Shown piece after piece: positions 42,493 through 50,474 of a stretch of DNA of 51,078 bases (within the stretch, counting starts at the first letter, position 1; each line of letters starts with the position of its first letter). The position numbers and the translations under genes were made by a program. Source of the DNA: Nitrospinota bacterium (GTDB lineage Bacteria > Nitrospinota > Nitrospinia > UBA9942). Where the stretch lies: contig JACQBS010000108.1 in assembly GCA_016194325.1 (NCBI GenBank), positions 1-51,078 of the forward strand, in the 5' to 3' direction. The notes beneath the pieces were generated by a model that worked only from the letters and a program-made list of their open reading frames with translations, was not told the DNA's origin and ran no database searches.

Positions 42493-42838
42493 TAATAGAT
42501 TTATAGCAATATCTTCTGTTTTTATGCTGGGGTTGACATTGGCATCCCCTTCTTATGGTGATACATTACCCGGCGAGGAGTTATTTAATAAGAAGTGCCG
42601 TCAGTGTCATAAGACAACTGAGCAGGTTTTAATTGGTCCTGGTTTAAAGGATGTAACAAAACGGAGAAGTATAGAATGGATTGAGAAGTGGCTCATAGAC
42701 CCTAAAAAGATACTGAATAGCGACGACCCTATAGCACAGGAACTTAAGAAAAATTTTAAGAGGATTATGCCCAAGATTCCTGAGATGTCCACTGATGAAA
42801 ACAGGAAAGATATTATTGAATATTTAAAAACCTTGTAG
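42485..42838 (+). CDS. small monoheme cytochrome c, TTG start
   Basis: A 117-residue class I cytochrome: signal peptide (1-25), C38-R-Q-C-H42, short GPGLKDV loop and candidate Met in KRIMPKIPEMS. The start is TTG 42485, within the previous gene and coupled to it, with AAGGCGG 6 nt upstream; the next ATG would cut into the signal peptide. Its place as last gene of the GldA/F/G-DUF4340 operon is unusual. Confidence 0.82.
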   Translation: MNNNRFIAISSVFMLGLTLASPSYGDTLPGEELFNKKCRQCHKTTEQVLIGPGLKDVTKRRSIEWIEKWLIDPKKILNSDDPIAQELKKNFKRIMPKIPEMSTDENRKDIIEYLKTL

Positions 42839-42853
42839 GACCTGAATCAAATA

Positions 42854-43321
42854 TCATTTTGGATTTGCCATTGAAGAAAATTGCGATTCAGGAGAGCTAT
42901 TCTCACGGCTTGGCCAGCCTGGATTTTTTGCTGCAGATACAGTCTGAATTGTAGCCATTTCTACCTGACGATACTTGGTCATCAGTTCCAGCTTTTTTGA
43001 TTGAATGTCATTTAAATTTGCCCCTGCTATTTTAACCTGATAAAGATTGTGCTCCTTGTCGTAACCTATTATTTTTCCGTTAATATCCTTAATAATATCA
43101 TCAATTGTAGATTGAGTTGTGCCGCCTGTGAATGTAATCATTATTACATCCTTAACAACCAGAAGTCCTGTCTCCTCATCTTTAACAAGGTCTTCCGGGG
43201 ATGGCAGGGCAAAACTTTTTATTTTTTTACTGGTGGCAGGTGACTGCGGCATGAAAAGGTAGATAAACAGGGCAATAACTACCAAACTTATGATACTTGA
43301 AATGATGGATAATTTTTTCAT
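42854..43321 (-). CDS. stand-alone subtilase-propeptide-like protein
   Basis: A 155-residue exported protein: anchor helix (5-24), linker, then a domain (about 55-130) with DVIMITFTGGTTQSTIDDIIKDINGKIIGYDKEHNLYQVKI, resembling the ferredoxin-like prodomain of fervidolysin-type subtilases (beta strand, helix, GKIxG-x5-YQVKI). No protease domain follows and none is nearby. It might be an inhibitor or chaperone for a distant protease. The low-complexity tail is Ser/Pro-rich. Confidence 0.6.
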   Translation of the reverse strand: MKKLSIISSIISLVVIALFIYLFMPQSPATSKKIKSFALPSPEDLVKDEETGLLVVKDVIMITFTGGTTQSTIDDIIKDINGKIIGYDKEHNLYQVKIAGANLNDIQSKKLELMTKYRQVEMATIQTVSAAKNPGWPSRENSSPESQFSSMANPK

Positions 43322-43328
43322 GAGGATT

Positions 43329-43393
43329 GAGTGCCGAGTTAGAGTTTAGAAGATAAGTCTATTCCTCTAAACTCATAACTCTTAACTCCTGAC
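43329..43393. repeat. palindromic word repeat (gagtta family)
   Basis: Arm gagtgccgagttagagttta against ctctaaactcataactctta between two minus-strand genes. Confidence 0.75.
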
Positions 43394-43399
43394 TTTGTG

Positions 43400-44032
43400 T
43401 TACTTATTCTTCGCACATCTAAAACCGATATATTCATGAACATCGTCGGGAATGCTCATAAGTGTAGAAATAGTTTTAGTTAAATCCGCACCATCAAAAT
43501 AGGAACCGCCTCTCGTAATCCTGTATTGTTTTTTACTGTCCCATGCATCAATCCACTCGGATACATTGCCAGCCATATCATAAACACCGTAAGGGCTCTT
43601 TCCCTTTTCAAATGATCCAACCTTTACAGTCCCATCTTTGGCAGTCTCACTTGAATTGATATTTTTGCTCTCAAATTTATCACCCCATGGATAAATCCTT
43701 CCGTCAGTCCCTCTTGCAGCCTTCTCCCACTCTTCCGCCTTAGGAATCCTCTTCCCTGCGGCTTTGCAGTATTCCTCAGCATCAAAATAAGAAATCTCAG
43801 CTACAGGAAAATCCTCTTTTCCAGCAGGAAAAGCATGCTCAGATTTAAATTTCTTATACTGGGCATTTGTTACTTCATATTTATCAATATAGAAATCGCC
43901 TAATTCTATCTTTTTCTTATCCTCTCCAAATAAAAATTTCCCGCCAGGTATAAGGACCATGTCATCAGCGGCATTGGCAATATTTGCAAAAATAATGACT
44001 GTAATAACTGCGAATACTGAGACAATCTTCAT
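43400..44032 (-). CDS. SUMF1/FGE-fold periplasmic protein (copy 2)
   Basis: A 210-residue protein: clean signal peptide (1-21), then a minimal FGE-like fold: DDMVLIPGGKFLFGED, FYIDKYEVTNAQYKKF, GKRIPKAEEWEKAARGTDG, YDMAGNVSEWIDAWD, RITRGGSYFDGADL, and terminal GFRC. The catalytic Cys pair expected after GGSY is absent. Copies 1 and 3 share the core but have repeat-laden N-termini; this one does not. Role unknown; no sulfatase nearby. Confidence 0.87.
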   Translation of the reverse strand: MKIVSVFAVITVIIFANIANAADDMVLIPGGKFLFGEDKKKIELGDFYIDKYEVTNAQYKKFKSEHAFPAGKEDFPVAEISYFDAEEYCKAAGKRIPKAEEWEKAARGTDGRIYPWGDKFESKNINSSETAKDGTVKVGSFEKGKSPYGVYDMAGNVSEWIDAWDSKKQYRITRGGSYFDGADLTKTISTLMSIPDDVHEYIGFRCAKNK

Positions 44033-44059
44033 ACAACACCTCCTTAAGTTTAAATTATG

Positions 44060-44087
44060 TTGACAGTTTAAAATTGTGATATAATAT
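44060..44087 (+). promoter_or_regulatory. putative sigma-70 promoter of the binding-lipoprotein gene
   Basis: TTGACA (44060-44065), 16 nt, TAATAT (44082-44087) in the divergent gap, 45 nt before the start codon. Confidence 0.5.
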
Positions 44088-44131
44088 TTTTAATTAAGTC
44101 AGGGTGAAATAATATAACACAAGGAGATAAA

Positions 44132-45673
44132 ATGTTGCAAGGAAATTATGAAAAAAAAATTATAAAACCATTAGAACACGAATTACACGAATATGCGAAT
44201 GGCACGAATAAAGGCATATTGTGCTGCCTTGCTAATTTAATGTATAGGAATTTCAATAATGGGATTGCTTTGCCTTCGGCTTGCAATGACACGGATAGCA
44301 AGGGTATCATTGCGAGGGGCGAAGCCCCGAAGCAATCTAATTTATATAATTCGTCCCTTTGTGTCATTCGTGTTCAAGCCTTTGTTCTTCTGCTTGCCAT
44401 AGTTTTAATATTTTCTGGCTGTAAAAAGGAAGAGGAAAAGAGTGAGATGGATTTGAAGAGGGAGCAGAGGGAAAGGGAATGGGCTGAGTATGGACAAAAA
44501 GCAGCCACTAAGGAGATTGATGAAAAGGCATCAGCACAGGTTGATTTTGAAGATAAAACTGAGGCTCAGATTTCTGCAGAGCCTCTTAGAAAAATGAAGG
44601 TAGGTGTACTGGGGGCTGAGACAGGTGAGCTGTTTGAATATGGTTTAAAAACACTTAAAGCGGTTCAGCTTGCAGTTGAGGAGGTAAATGCGGCAGGCGG
44701 TATAAATGGACAGCCTTTAGAACTCGTTCATTATGATACAGGCAGCACTATAAATGGTACCCTTAGTGCGGTTGATAGTCTGATAGATAAGGAAAAGGTA
44801 GCAGCTATTATCGGCAGTGCTACAAATGAGGTTACATTCAGCTCAACTAAGAAATTAAATGACCATCAGACAATTCTCATCTCTGCCGGGACGAGAAGGA
44901 GGATAGGTGATACAGGCCCGTATATGTTCAGGACTACGCTCCCCGATGATATTGCTGTTGATGAGCTTGTTGATTATTGCATTAATAAGCTCGGCATAAA
45001 AAAGTTTGCACTATTATCATCTATGAGCAACGATTATTCAATAAGCCTTACAGCGCTTTTTAAGAGATTTATATTGAATAAAGGAGGTGAGATAGTAGAA
45101 GATTGCTTTCTTTGGTCCGAGACTACTGCAAACATCTCTAAAGAAGAATGCAGCATAGAATCCCAGATTGGAAAAATAAAATCAAAACCTCCTGATGCGG
45201 TTGTTTATACAGGTGACCCGGTAGAAGGGGTGAAGATAGCAAAAGAGATGAGGAGGCAGGGCATAAAGGCACCTTTAATCGGGGGGGAGGACCTTTACAT
45301 TGATAATTTTCTTAAAGATGGCAAGGATGCTGTTCTTGGAACAATAGTTTATTCAGGTTTCTACGGCAATTCCAATTCGCCGCAAACTAAAAAATTTGTT
45401 GATTCTTACAGGAAAAAAACAGGGGAAAGTCCTGACAGGATTGCAGCTCTGGGTTATGAGGCATTGATGATGGTGGCTGAGGCATTGAAGAAGACAAAAT
45501 CCATGAGGCCGACACATATAAGAGATTCGCTGTCAGGCATAAAAGATTTTAAGGGTGTAACCGGTGCAGTGAGTTTTACAGATAATAGGGAGGCGAAGAA
45601 ACATGCATATATACTTAAGGCTGAAAAGGAAGGAGAAAAGATTAGGTTTAATTTAATAGGAGGTGAGGGATGA
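44132..45673 (+). CDS. Leu/Ile/Val-type periplasmic binding lipoprotein with repeat-split signal peptide
   Basis: Residues about 115-513 form a Peripla_BP_6 (LivK-like) domain: MKVGVLGAETGELFEYGLKT, AVEEVNAAGGINGQPLELVHYD, VAAIIGSATNEVTFSS, PPDAVVYTGDPVEG. A lipobox (LIFSGC, C97) is preceded by an h-region AFVLLLAIVLIFSG. The ATG at 44132 has an excellent AAGGAG, but residues about 14-81 are encoded by cacgaat and REP-type repeats; removing them leaves MLQGNYEKKIIK joined to AFVLLL..., a normal-length lipoprotein signal. No ABC permease genes are adjacent. It is coupled to the next gene by ATGA. Confidence 0.85.
   Translation: MLQGNYEKKIIKPLEHELHEYANGTNKGILCCLANLMYRNFNNGIALPSACNDTDSKGIIARGEAPKQSNLYNSSLCVIRVQAFVLLLAIVLIFSGCKKEEEKSEMDLKREQREREWAEYGQKAATKEIDEKASAQVDFEDKTEAQISAEPLRKMKVGVLGAETGELFEYGLKTLKAVQLAVEEVNAAGGINGQPLELVHYDTGSTINGTLSAVDSLIDKEKVAAIIGSATNEVTFSSTKKLNDHQTILISAGTRRRIGDTGPYMFRTTLPDDIAVDELVDYCINKLGIKKFALLSSMSNDYSISLTALFKRFILNKGGEIVEDCFLWSETTANISKEECSIESQIGKIKSKPPDAVVYTGDPVEGVKIAKEMRRQGIKAPLIGGEDLYIDNFLKDGKDAVLGTIVYSGFYGNSNSPQTKKFVDSYRKKTGESPDRIAALGYEALMMVAEALKKTKSMRPTHIRDSLSGIKDFKGVTGAVSFTDNREAKKHAYILKAEKEGEKIRFNLIGGEG
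44171..44374. repeat. nested in-frame repeat insertion inside a lipoprotein signal sequence
   Basis: The outer arm gaacacgaattacacgaata (44175 on) is answered by cctttgtgtcattcgtgttc (to 44373). Inside lies a REP palindrome attgctttgccttcggct... cattgcgaggggcgaagcc. The approximate span is a multiple of three. The peptide contains LEHELHEYANGTNK, nearly the same as in the SUMF1 copy 1 N-terminus. Confidence 0.8.
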
Positions 45674-46566
45674 ATAAAATTTCAAATTTCAAATTTCAAA
45701 TTTCAAATTTAAGGAATTTACTATTGATATTCTTTGTGTTGTTCTTTTCCGTATCTTTTCTCCCCTCAGTTTATTCTCACGGGGGGCATGGGGGCGGTGA
45801 AGGCAAGTCAATAGATACAGAGGCAATGGTTTATATACCCGGAGGAGAATTTATAATGGGGAGTAACGAGGATGAGCTAATGGAAATAAAGAAGGTTTAT
45901 GGGAAGAGAGGCGGAATTGAGGGGTATTTATTTGAAAAGGAAAAACCAAAAAAGAGAGTCTTTGTTAAATCCTTCTATATTGATAAATACGAAGTAACAA
46001 ATGCCCAGTATAAGAAATTTATTGATGCTACAGGACATCCTGCACCGAGCGGATGGAATAACGGCAAGTATCAGCCGGGAAAGGCTAATAACCCTGTCCT
46101 TTATGTGAGCTGGTATGATGCTAAGGCATACGCAAAATGGGCAGGAAAAAGGCTCCCGACTGAGGAGGAATGGGAGAAGGCAGCAAGAGGGACTGACGGA
46201 AGGATTTATCCATGGGGGAATAAATATGACCCCGCACTTACCAGTACAGCAGAATCTGTCATGGAAAATATTGAGGAAGGAATTTGTAATGTTACTACTG
46301 GTATCCCTGTTGGGACTGCTAAGGGGGATGTGAGCCCATACGGTGTCCATGACATGGGCGGCAATGTGAGAGAGTGGACAGACAGCTCGTTTATAGCTGA
46401 AAAAGAAGAAAAGGTGGTAAAGGGAGGCTCATGGGTTGACCTTTCACCGAAGGCGCGAAGCGCAAGCAGGGATGGTGTTAATCCAAAAGGTGTTAGCCAT
46501 ATAATAGGATTCAGGTGTGTGAGGGATTATGAAATGACCGCCAGCCTGCCCGAACAAAAGACTTGA
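45670..46566 (+). CDS. SUMF1/FGE-fold protein (copy 3), coupled to the binding lipoprotein
   Basis: A 298-residue protein. Signal region (1-37) starts with KISNFKFQISNLRN, encoded by an aaatttc word repeat, followed by the true hydrophobic core LLLIFFVLFFSVSFL. A His/Gly segment (HGGHGGGEG) leads into the FGE fold: AMVYIPGGEFIMGSNEDE, FYIDKYEVTNAQYKKFIDATGH, KRLPTEEEWEKAARGTDG, HDMGGNVREWTDSS, VVKGGSWVDL, IGFRCVRDYE. No catalytic Cys pair. The stop TGA is the first part of a tgaacacgaat repeat border. The ATG overlaps the previous stop. Confidence 0.85.
   Translation: MNKISNFKFQISNLRNLLLIFFVLFFSVSFLPSVYSHGGHGGGEGKSIDTEAMVYIPGGEFIMGSNEDELMEIKKVYGKRGGIEGYLFEKEKPKKRVFVKSFYIDKYEVTNAQYKKFIDATGHPAPSGWNNGKYQPGKANNPVLYVSWYDAKAYAKWAGKRLPTEEEWEKAARGTDGRIYPWGNKYDPALTSTAESVMENIEEGICNVTTGIPVGTAKGDVSPYGVHDMGGNVREWTDSSFIAEKEEKVVKGGSWVDLSPKARSASRDGVNPKGVSHIIGFRCVRDYEMTASLPEQKT
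45680..45716. repeat. aaatttc word repeat inside coding sequence
   Basis: Four to five tandem aaatttc words form codons 4-15 of SUMF1 copy 3 (peptide ISNFKFQISN). Confidence 0.8.
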
Positions 46567-46805
46567 ACACGAATGGCACGAATGGACTAATTACACGAAT
46601 AAATAAAGCTCCAAATATCAAGCAACAAGCATCAAACAAATTCCAATAACCAAAATTCCAAATTTCAGGCAGTTTGTGATATTCGGGGCACCCACGATAG
46701 TGGGTCGTGGAATTTGGATATTGTTTGAGATTTGGAGTTTGTAATTTGAAATTTTTTTCTTTGTATTCGTGCCATTCGTATATTCGTGTAATTCGTGTTC
46801 TAAAT
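46558..46805. repeat. three-level nested palindromic repeat
   Basis: Outer: cttgaacacgaatggcacga against gccattcgtatattcgtgta and attcgtgttc. Middle: ttccaataaccaaaattcc against tttggagtttgtaatttg. Inner: the 26-nt cacccac-gata-gtgggt unit (46683-46708). It fills the 246-nt gap between SUMF1 copy 3 and the kinase gene and supplies the stop codon of the former. Confidence 0.9.
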
Positions 46806-46812
46806 TAGTATT

Positions 46813-48804
46813 ATGAAATTTGGTTTCCTCTCACGAATCCAGAACAAGATATTTCTTTCCCTGATGTTAGCAGCAATCCTGCCCATCGGATACTTTGGCT
46901 ACAACAGCATAAAATCCACAAGAAATTCCCTGATAGATGATACTGTAAGAAAGATGTATCTAAATGTGTTTGCTATGGGTAAGGATATGGATAATCATTT
47001 AAAAAATGCGAAGGGTGATCTCCTTTATCTGAAATCTTCAGCACCGCTGGAGTATCTTCTGGACGCTATGGAGTTTAATGACATTGCCTCTTTTACATAC
47101 TGGAGAACCCTTCTGGAGAAGGAATTCTCCAATCTTATAGAGCAGAAGAATGTCTATTTACAGGCAGGTTTCTTGTCGCGGGATGGGGACGAGATTGTTC
47201 TTGTGGTATATGACATGAACCGCCCGATTATACTCCCGTGGAAGAGCCTGCATAACCAGAGGGAGAGCGGGTATTTCAGGATGGCAGCAGAGTTATCTAA
47301 TGGTGAGATTGCCTCTTTGCCTTTAAGGAGTTATGTGGTCAAGGGCTTAAACCTTTCAAATATTGCACTGATGCGTTATATTACTCCTGTATATAACAGG
47401 AATGGGAAATGGATGGGGATGATATATATAGATGTGATGGGAAAGCATATCTACAATACTGTGAAAATGTCTATAATGGACAGGGCATTCAAGGTTTTCC
47501 TTGTCAACAATAAAGGTTTTTATTTCTTCAATCCCGAATGGGAGAATGAGGAGAATCTGCTGACTGCGAGTGATACACCAGAAAATATAGGCGAGGTATA
47601 TTCCAGGGATGTTGTCTCCCAGATATTATCGGGGAAATCAGGCGTGATTATGGATGATGATAAGAATCTGTTTGCATATATGCCTGTTTTTCCAACCGAG
47701 ATGGACAAAAATTTTTATTATGCGATTATTCAGATGTATCCCAAGAATCTTATCTCGGGAGGGGCTAATGATTTTGAGAAGCTATTTTTAATTACCATCC
47801 TTGCAGCAGTATTGCTGACTGTACTCATGGGGATTATTATTTCAAAGATGCTTACAAATCCCCTCTCAAGACTCAAAAGGGGAGTTCAGTTGATTGGCAA
47901 AGGCAATCTGGATTACAGGCTTGATATTAAAAGTGGAGATGAGGTTGAAGATGTAGCCGTTGAATTTAATAATATGGCAGAGAAGCTTAAAAAATATAGC
48001 CGCACTCTTGAGGATAAGGTGGAGGAGAAGACAAAGAAGATGGAGGATTACGAAAAACAGTTGATTCACTCCGAGAAGATGGCATCACTCGGACTCCTTG
48101 CGGCGGGAGTTGCACATGAAATAAATAATCCGATAGGAATCATAGTCAACAGGATAGAGTGTTTAAAGATGGAAAATAAGAATGGTGATATTCCGGAAAA
48201 AATTGTTAAGGACCTGGACACAGTGATGCACCATGCCATGAGGGTATCAAAGATAACAGGAAATCTTCTTTCATTCTCAAGGGAGTCGTCCCATGAGTTT
48301 AAATCTCAGGATATAAATAAAATTTTAGAAAAGGTCTTGATGTTTGTAGAGGATTCTATAACTGTGAAGGGTATAACTATGGAGAAATATCTTGCCAAGA
48401 GATTGCCCTTTGTATTTGGCAGCAGCGGGGGGTTGGAGCAGGTATTTTTAAATATTGTCCATAATGCAATGGATGCGACAAAGAAGGGCGGGAAAATCAA
48501 GATTGAAACGAGATATGATGTTCAAAATTCAGAAGCAGATGGTTATTATACAATAGGAAATGGGCAGGGGAATGGGAAGTGTATAAGTATTATTATTTCC
48601 GATACAGGTGACGGAATACCTCATGAATATATAGAAAAGATATTTGACCCATTCTTTACTACAAAAGAGATTGGAAAGGGGACAGGTCTTGGCCTGTCTA
48701 TAAGCTATGGTATAGTCAAGGAGCATGGAGGTGAGATAAAGGTAGACAGCGAGGTATCAAAAGGAACTACCTTTACGGTATTGCTACCCGTCATGGCAGA
48801 GTAA
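46813..48804 (+). CDS. transmembrane Cache-HAMP histidine kinase
   Basis: A 663-residue kinase: TM1 (about 15-33), periplasmic double-Cache-like sensor (35-318; SGYFRMAAELSNGEIASLPLRS and RNGKWMGMIYIDVMG), TM2 (about 322-345), HAMP (346-400; PLSRLKRGVQLIGKGNLDYRL), coiled coil, HisKA with H435 in AAGVAHEINNPIGII, HATPase with LNIVHNAMDATKKGG, SDTGDGIP and GTGLGLSISYGIV. It converges with the zinc-ribbon receiver gene (3 nt between stop codons), a likely partner. No ribosome site is visible; the nested repeat ends just before the ATG. Confidence 0.92.
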   Translation: MKFGFLSRIQNKIFLSLMLAAILPIGYFGYNSIKSTRNSLIDDTVRKMYLNVFAMGKDMDNHLKNAKGDLLYLKSSAPLEYLLDAMEFNDIASFTYWRTLLEKEFSNLIEQKNVYLQAGFLSRDGDEIVLVVYDMNRPIILPWKSLHNQRESGYFRMAAELSNGEIASLPLRSYVVKGLNLSNIALMRYITPVYNRNGKWMGMIYIDVMGKHIYNTVKMSIMDRAFKVFLVNNKGFYFFNPEWENEENLLTASDTPENIGEVYSRDVVSQILSGKSGVIMDDDKNLFAYMPVFPTEMDKNFYYAIIQMYPKNLISGGANDFEKLFLITILAAVLLTVLMGIIISKMLTNPLSRLKRGVQLIGKGNLDYRLDIKSGDEVEDVAVEFNNMAEKLKKYSRTLEDKVEEKTKKMEDYEKQLIHSEKMASLGLLAAGVAHEINNPIGIIVNRIECLKMENKNGDIPEKIVKDLDTVMHHAMRVSKITGNLLSFSRESSHEFKSQDINKILEKVLMFVEDSITVKGITMEKYLAKRLPFVFGSSGGLEQVFLNIVHNAMDATKKGGKIKIETRYDVQNSEADGYYTIGNGQGNGKCISIIISDTGDGIPHEYIEKIFDPFFTTKEIGKGTGLGLSISYGIVKEHGGEIKVDSEVSKGTTFTVLLPVMAE

Positions 48805-48807
48805 ATT

Positions 48808-49296
48808 TCATAAATTCAGGAATTTTCCTGAGTCATTTATAGTCCTCAAAAATTCGGCAATATTGAGTGGTTTAGAAAACCACCTTGCCCCTGTTTCTTG
48901 TATAAACTTTTCTGTGGTGGGTTCCATATCGCCCGTGACGAATATAACCCTCCCTTTCATAGATGGGGTCATATTGACAAGTTCCCTGTAAAACTCTATC
49001 CCATCCATTACAGGCATATTGATATCGCTTATTATCAGGTCGTATTGGGCACTCTCTATCATCTTTAATCCCTCAAGACCATTTGCGGCTGTCTTGACTT
49101 CATAGCCATAGACGGTCAGTATATTTACTATAAGTGCAAGGATAGAAGTATCATCATCAATTGCGAGTATGGTTCTTTTCATCTTTCTTTCCTCCTTATA
49201 AAAGATAAACCCGCAGTATTGGCATGGGGGTGGTTCATGATGGCTTGCTGTATATGAAGGCTTCTTACATTCGGGGCATATCACTTCTTCTGCCAT
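48808..49296 (-). CDS. zinc-ribbon / receiver-domain protein with two possible starts
   Basis: Residues 1-38 form a zinc ribbon (C7-P-E-C10 ... C25-Q-Y-C28). Residues 39-162 form a CheY-like receiver with acidic pocket AIDDD and phospho-acceptor D91 (ISDINMPVMDG), followed by VTGD and KP. Both the first ATG (GAAGGAGG upstream) and an internal ATG at codon 39 (AAGGAGG 8 nt upstream, coding YKEERK) have strong ribosome sites, so full-length and receiver-only products are possible. No output domain. Probable partner of the convergent Cache kinase. Confidence 0.87.
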   Translation of the reverse strand: MAEEVICPECKKPSYTASHHEPPPCQYCGFIFYKEERKMKRTILAIDDDTSILALIVNILTVYGYEVKTAANGLEGLKMIESAQYDLIISDINMPVMDGIEFYRELVNMTPSMKGRVIFVTGDMEPTTEKFIQETGARWFSKPLNIAEFLRTINDSGKFLNL

Positions 49297-49323
49297 CTTA
49301 ACCTCCTTCTCTATCTCTGTTTA

Positions 49324-49626
49324 TCATACGAAGACAGGCCTTTGTAGTCTGAATACCATTTCACCATCCTTACCACCGGTGCCATCTATAATCTCATCCA
49401 ATATGGCAAGTCCATATCTTTCAAGAGAATTCATCATGGACTTTAGTTCAGCAGAATCAAGATTTTTCCCATTTGCCCTCTCTATCTGCTCAAGCTCAAT
49501 TCTTTCAGGCGCATCTGTATCTGTAGAGTTTACAAGGAGCAGAATATATAATTTTAGCTCACTATTCTTTAGAAGGGAAAAATATTTTGAGGTGCTGAGT
49601 CCTCTTAGAAACCCTATTTTGTCCAT
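49324..49626 (-). CDS. small helical protein of unknown function
   Basis: A 100-residue soluble protein, helical in its first 80 residues (LSTSKYFSLLKNSELKLYILLLVNSTD, IERANGKNLDSAELKSMMNSLERYGLAIL), ending in a beta pair (GEMVFRLQRPVFV). The layout resembles a small winged-helix-like domain but no family is recognised. It lies 27 nt upstream of the zinc-ribbon receiver gene on the same strand and is probably co-transcribed. No clear ribosome site; a repeat hairpin starts 20 nt upstream. Confidence 0.65.
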   Translation of the reverse strand: MDKIGFLRGLSTSKYFSLLKNSELKLYILLLVNSTDTDAPERIELEQIERANGKNLDSAELKSMMNSLERYGLAILDEIIDGTGGKDGEMVFRLQRPVFV

Positions 49627-49647
49627 GTATAGGAAATTATAAAATTA

Positions 49648-49729
49648 ACCACAGGTAAACACAGATGAACACTGATAGAATAAAGAAAAAAAGTTTTTAT
49701 CTGTGTTAATCTGTGTCCATCTGTGGTTT
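49648..49729. repeat. palindromic word repeat (ccacag/ctgtgg family)
   Basis: Arm aaccacaggtaaacacagat is mirrored by atctgtgtccatctgtggtt. Confidence 0.88.
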
Positions 49730-49839
49730 CATTAAGTTTTTTTTATCCATATCATAATCTTGTATTATTGATTAAAAATAGGACAAATATTCTATATTGT
49801 CAAGCAAAAAAGGATAATATTGTTTTACCTATCTTCTCA

Positions 49840-49868
49840 TTGACAATGAAATAGAAAAAGGATATTTT
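49840..49868 (+). promoter_or_regulatory. putative sigma-70 promoter of the XRE regulator
   Basis: TTGACA (49840-49845), 17 nt, TATTTT (49863-49868). The transcript would start before the hairpin at 49896, leaving that hairpin in the leader. The remaining sequence of the 49627-50039 gap is AT-rich with no gene. Confidence 0.5.
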
Positions 49869-49895
49869 GAATTGTGTTATTAAGAGAAAAATATT

Positions 49896-50024
49896 AGCCA
49901 CAAGACTTTCACAGACAAAATAAAGGTGCAAGATTCAAGATTCAAGATGCAAGATTCAAGTTTTTACTTGTAACTTGAAACATGCAACTTGTAACTTTTA
50001 AAAGTCTGTGTAAGTCTGTGGCAA
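49896..50024. repeat. nested palindromic word repeat (ccacaag outer, gcaagattc inner)
   Basis: The outer arms gccacaagactttcacaga and tctgtgtaagtctgtggc enclose a gcaagattc-family hairpin (caagattcaagatgcaag against cttgaaacatgcaacttg). It is a clear case of one family sitting inside another. Confidence 0.9.
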
Positions 50025-50039
50025 AAGAGGTGTTTTCGC

Positions 50040-50474
50040 ATGAAAGAACAGATAGGAAAAAGGCTGCGGGATTTGAGGCAGAGGAAGGGGCTTACCCAGA
50101 AGGGCATGGCTAAAATGGCAGGAGTGGACTACACATATATAGGGAAGATAGAACGGGGCGAACAACTCCCCTCCTTAAATGTTCTTATTAGATTTGCCGG
50201 GTGTCTTTCTTTACCGCTTGACCGCTTCTTTATGGATGAAGCCACATGGAGATTGGTCAGCCTTGCACCAAAAGATGTTTATGAAAGTATGCAGAGAGAA
50301 AATCTCTATGAGTTGTTAAGGTTATTGGAAGGAGTTCCAGAGGAGGATATCTCTCTCCTGACAGAGATAGTTCATGTATTGAAAAAACATAGGGAAATCA
50401 GTGTGACAAGGAAAGAGGGTCTGCCAATGGTGGCAGAATCACAGGCGGGATATAAAAAGAAGAATAAAAAATAA
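50040..50474 (+). CDS. XRE-family helix-turn-helix regulator
   Basis: A 144-residue protein: Cro/C1-type HTH (residues 5-62; IGKRLRDLRQRKGLTQKGMAKMAGVDYTYIGKIERGEQLPSLNVLIRFAG) with a helical C-terminal part (80-125; LYELLRLLEGVPEEDISLLTEIVHVL) and a basic tail. The C-terminal half is too short for a sugar- or metal-binding sensor and probably dimerises. No toxin or phage gene is adjacent except the IS end 0.5 kb downstream. A ribosome site is poor (AGAGGTG). Confidence 0.9.
   Translation: MKEQIGKRLRDLRQRKGLTQKGMAKMAGVDYTYIGKIERGEQLPSLNVLIRFAGCLSLPLDRFFMDEATWRLVSLAPKDVYESMQRENLYELLRLLEGVPEEDISLLTEIVHVLKKHREISVTRKEGLPMVAESQAGYKKKNKK

Noticed and set aside
43400..46566. Formylglycine-generating enzymes activating sulfatases
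   Set aside because: The catalytic cysteine pair is missing in all three copies and no sulfatase gene is present.
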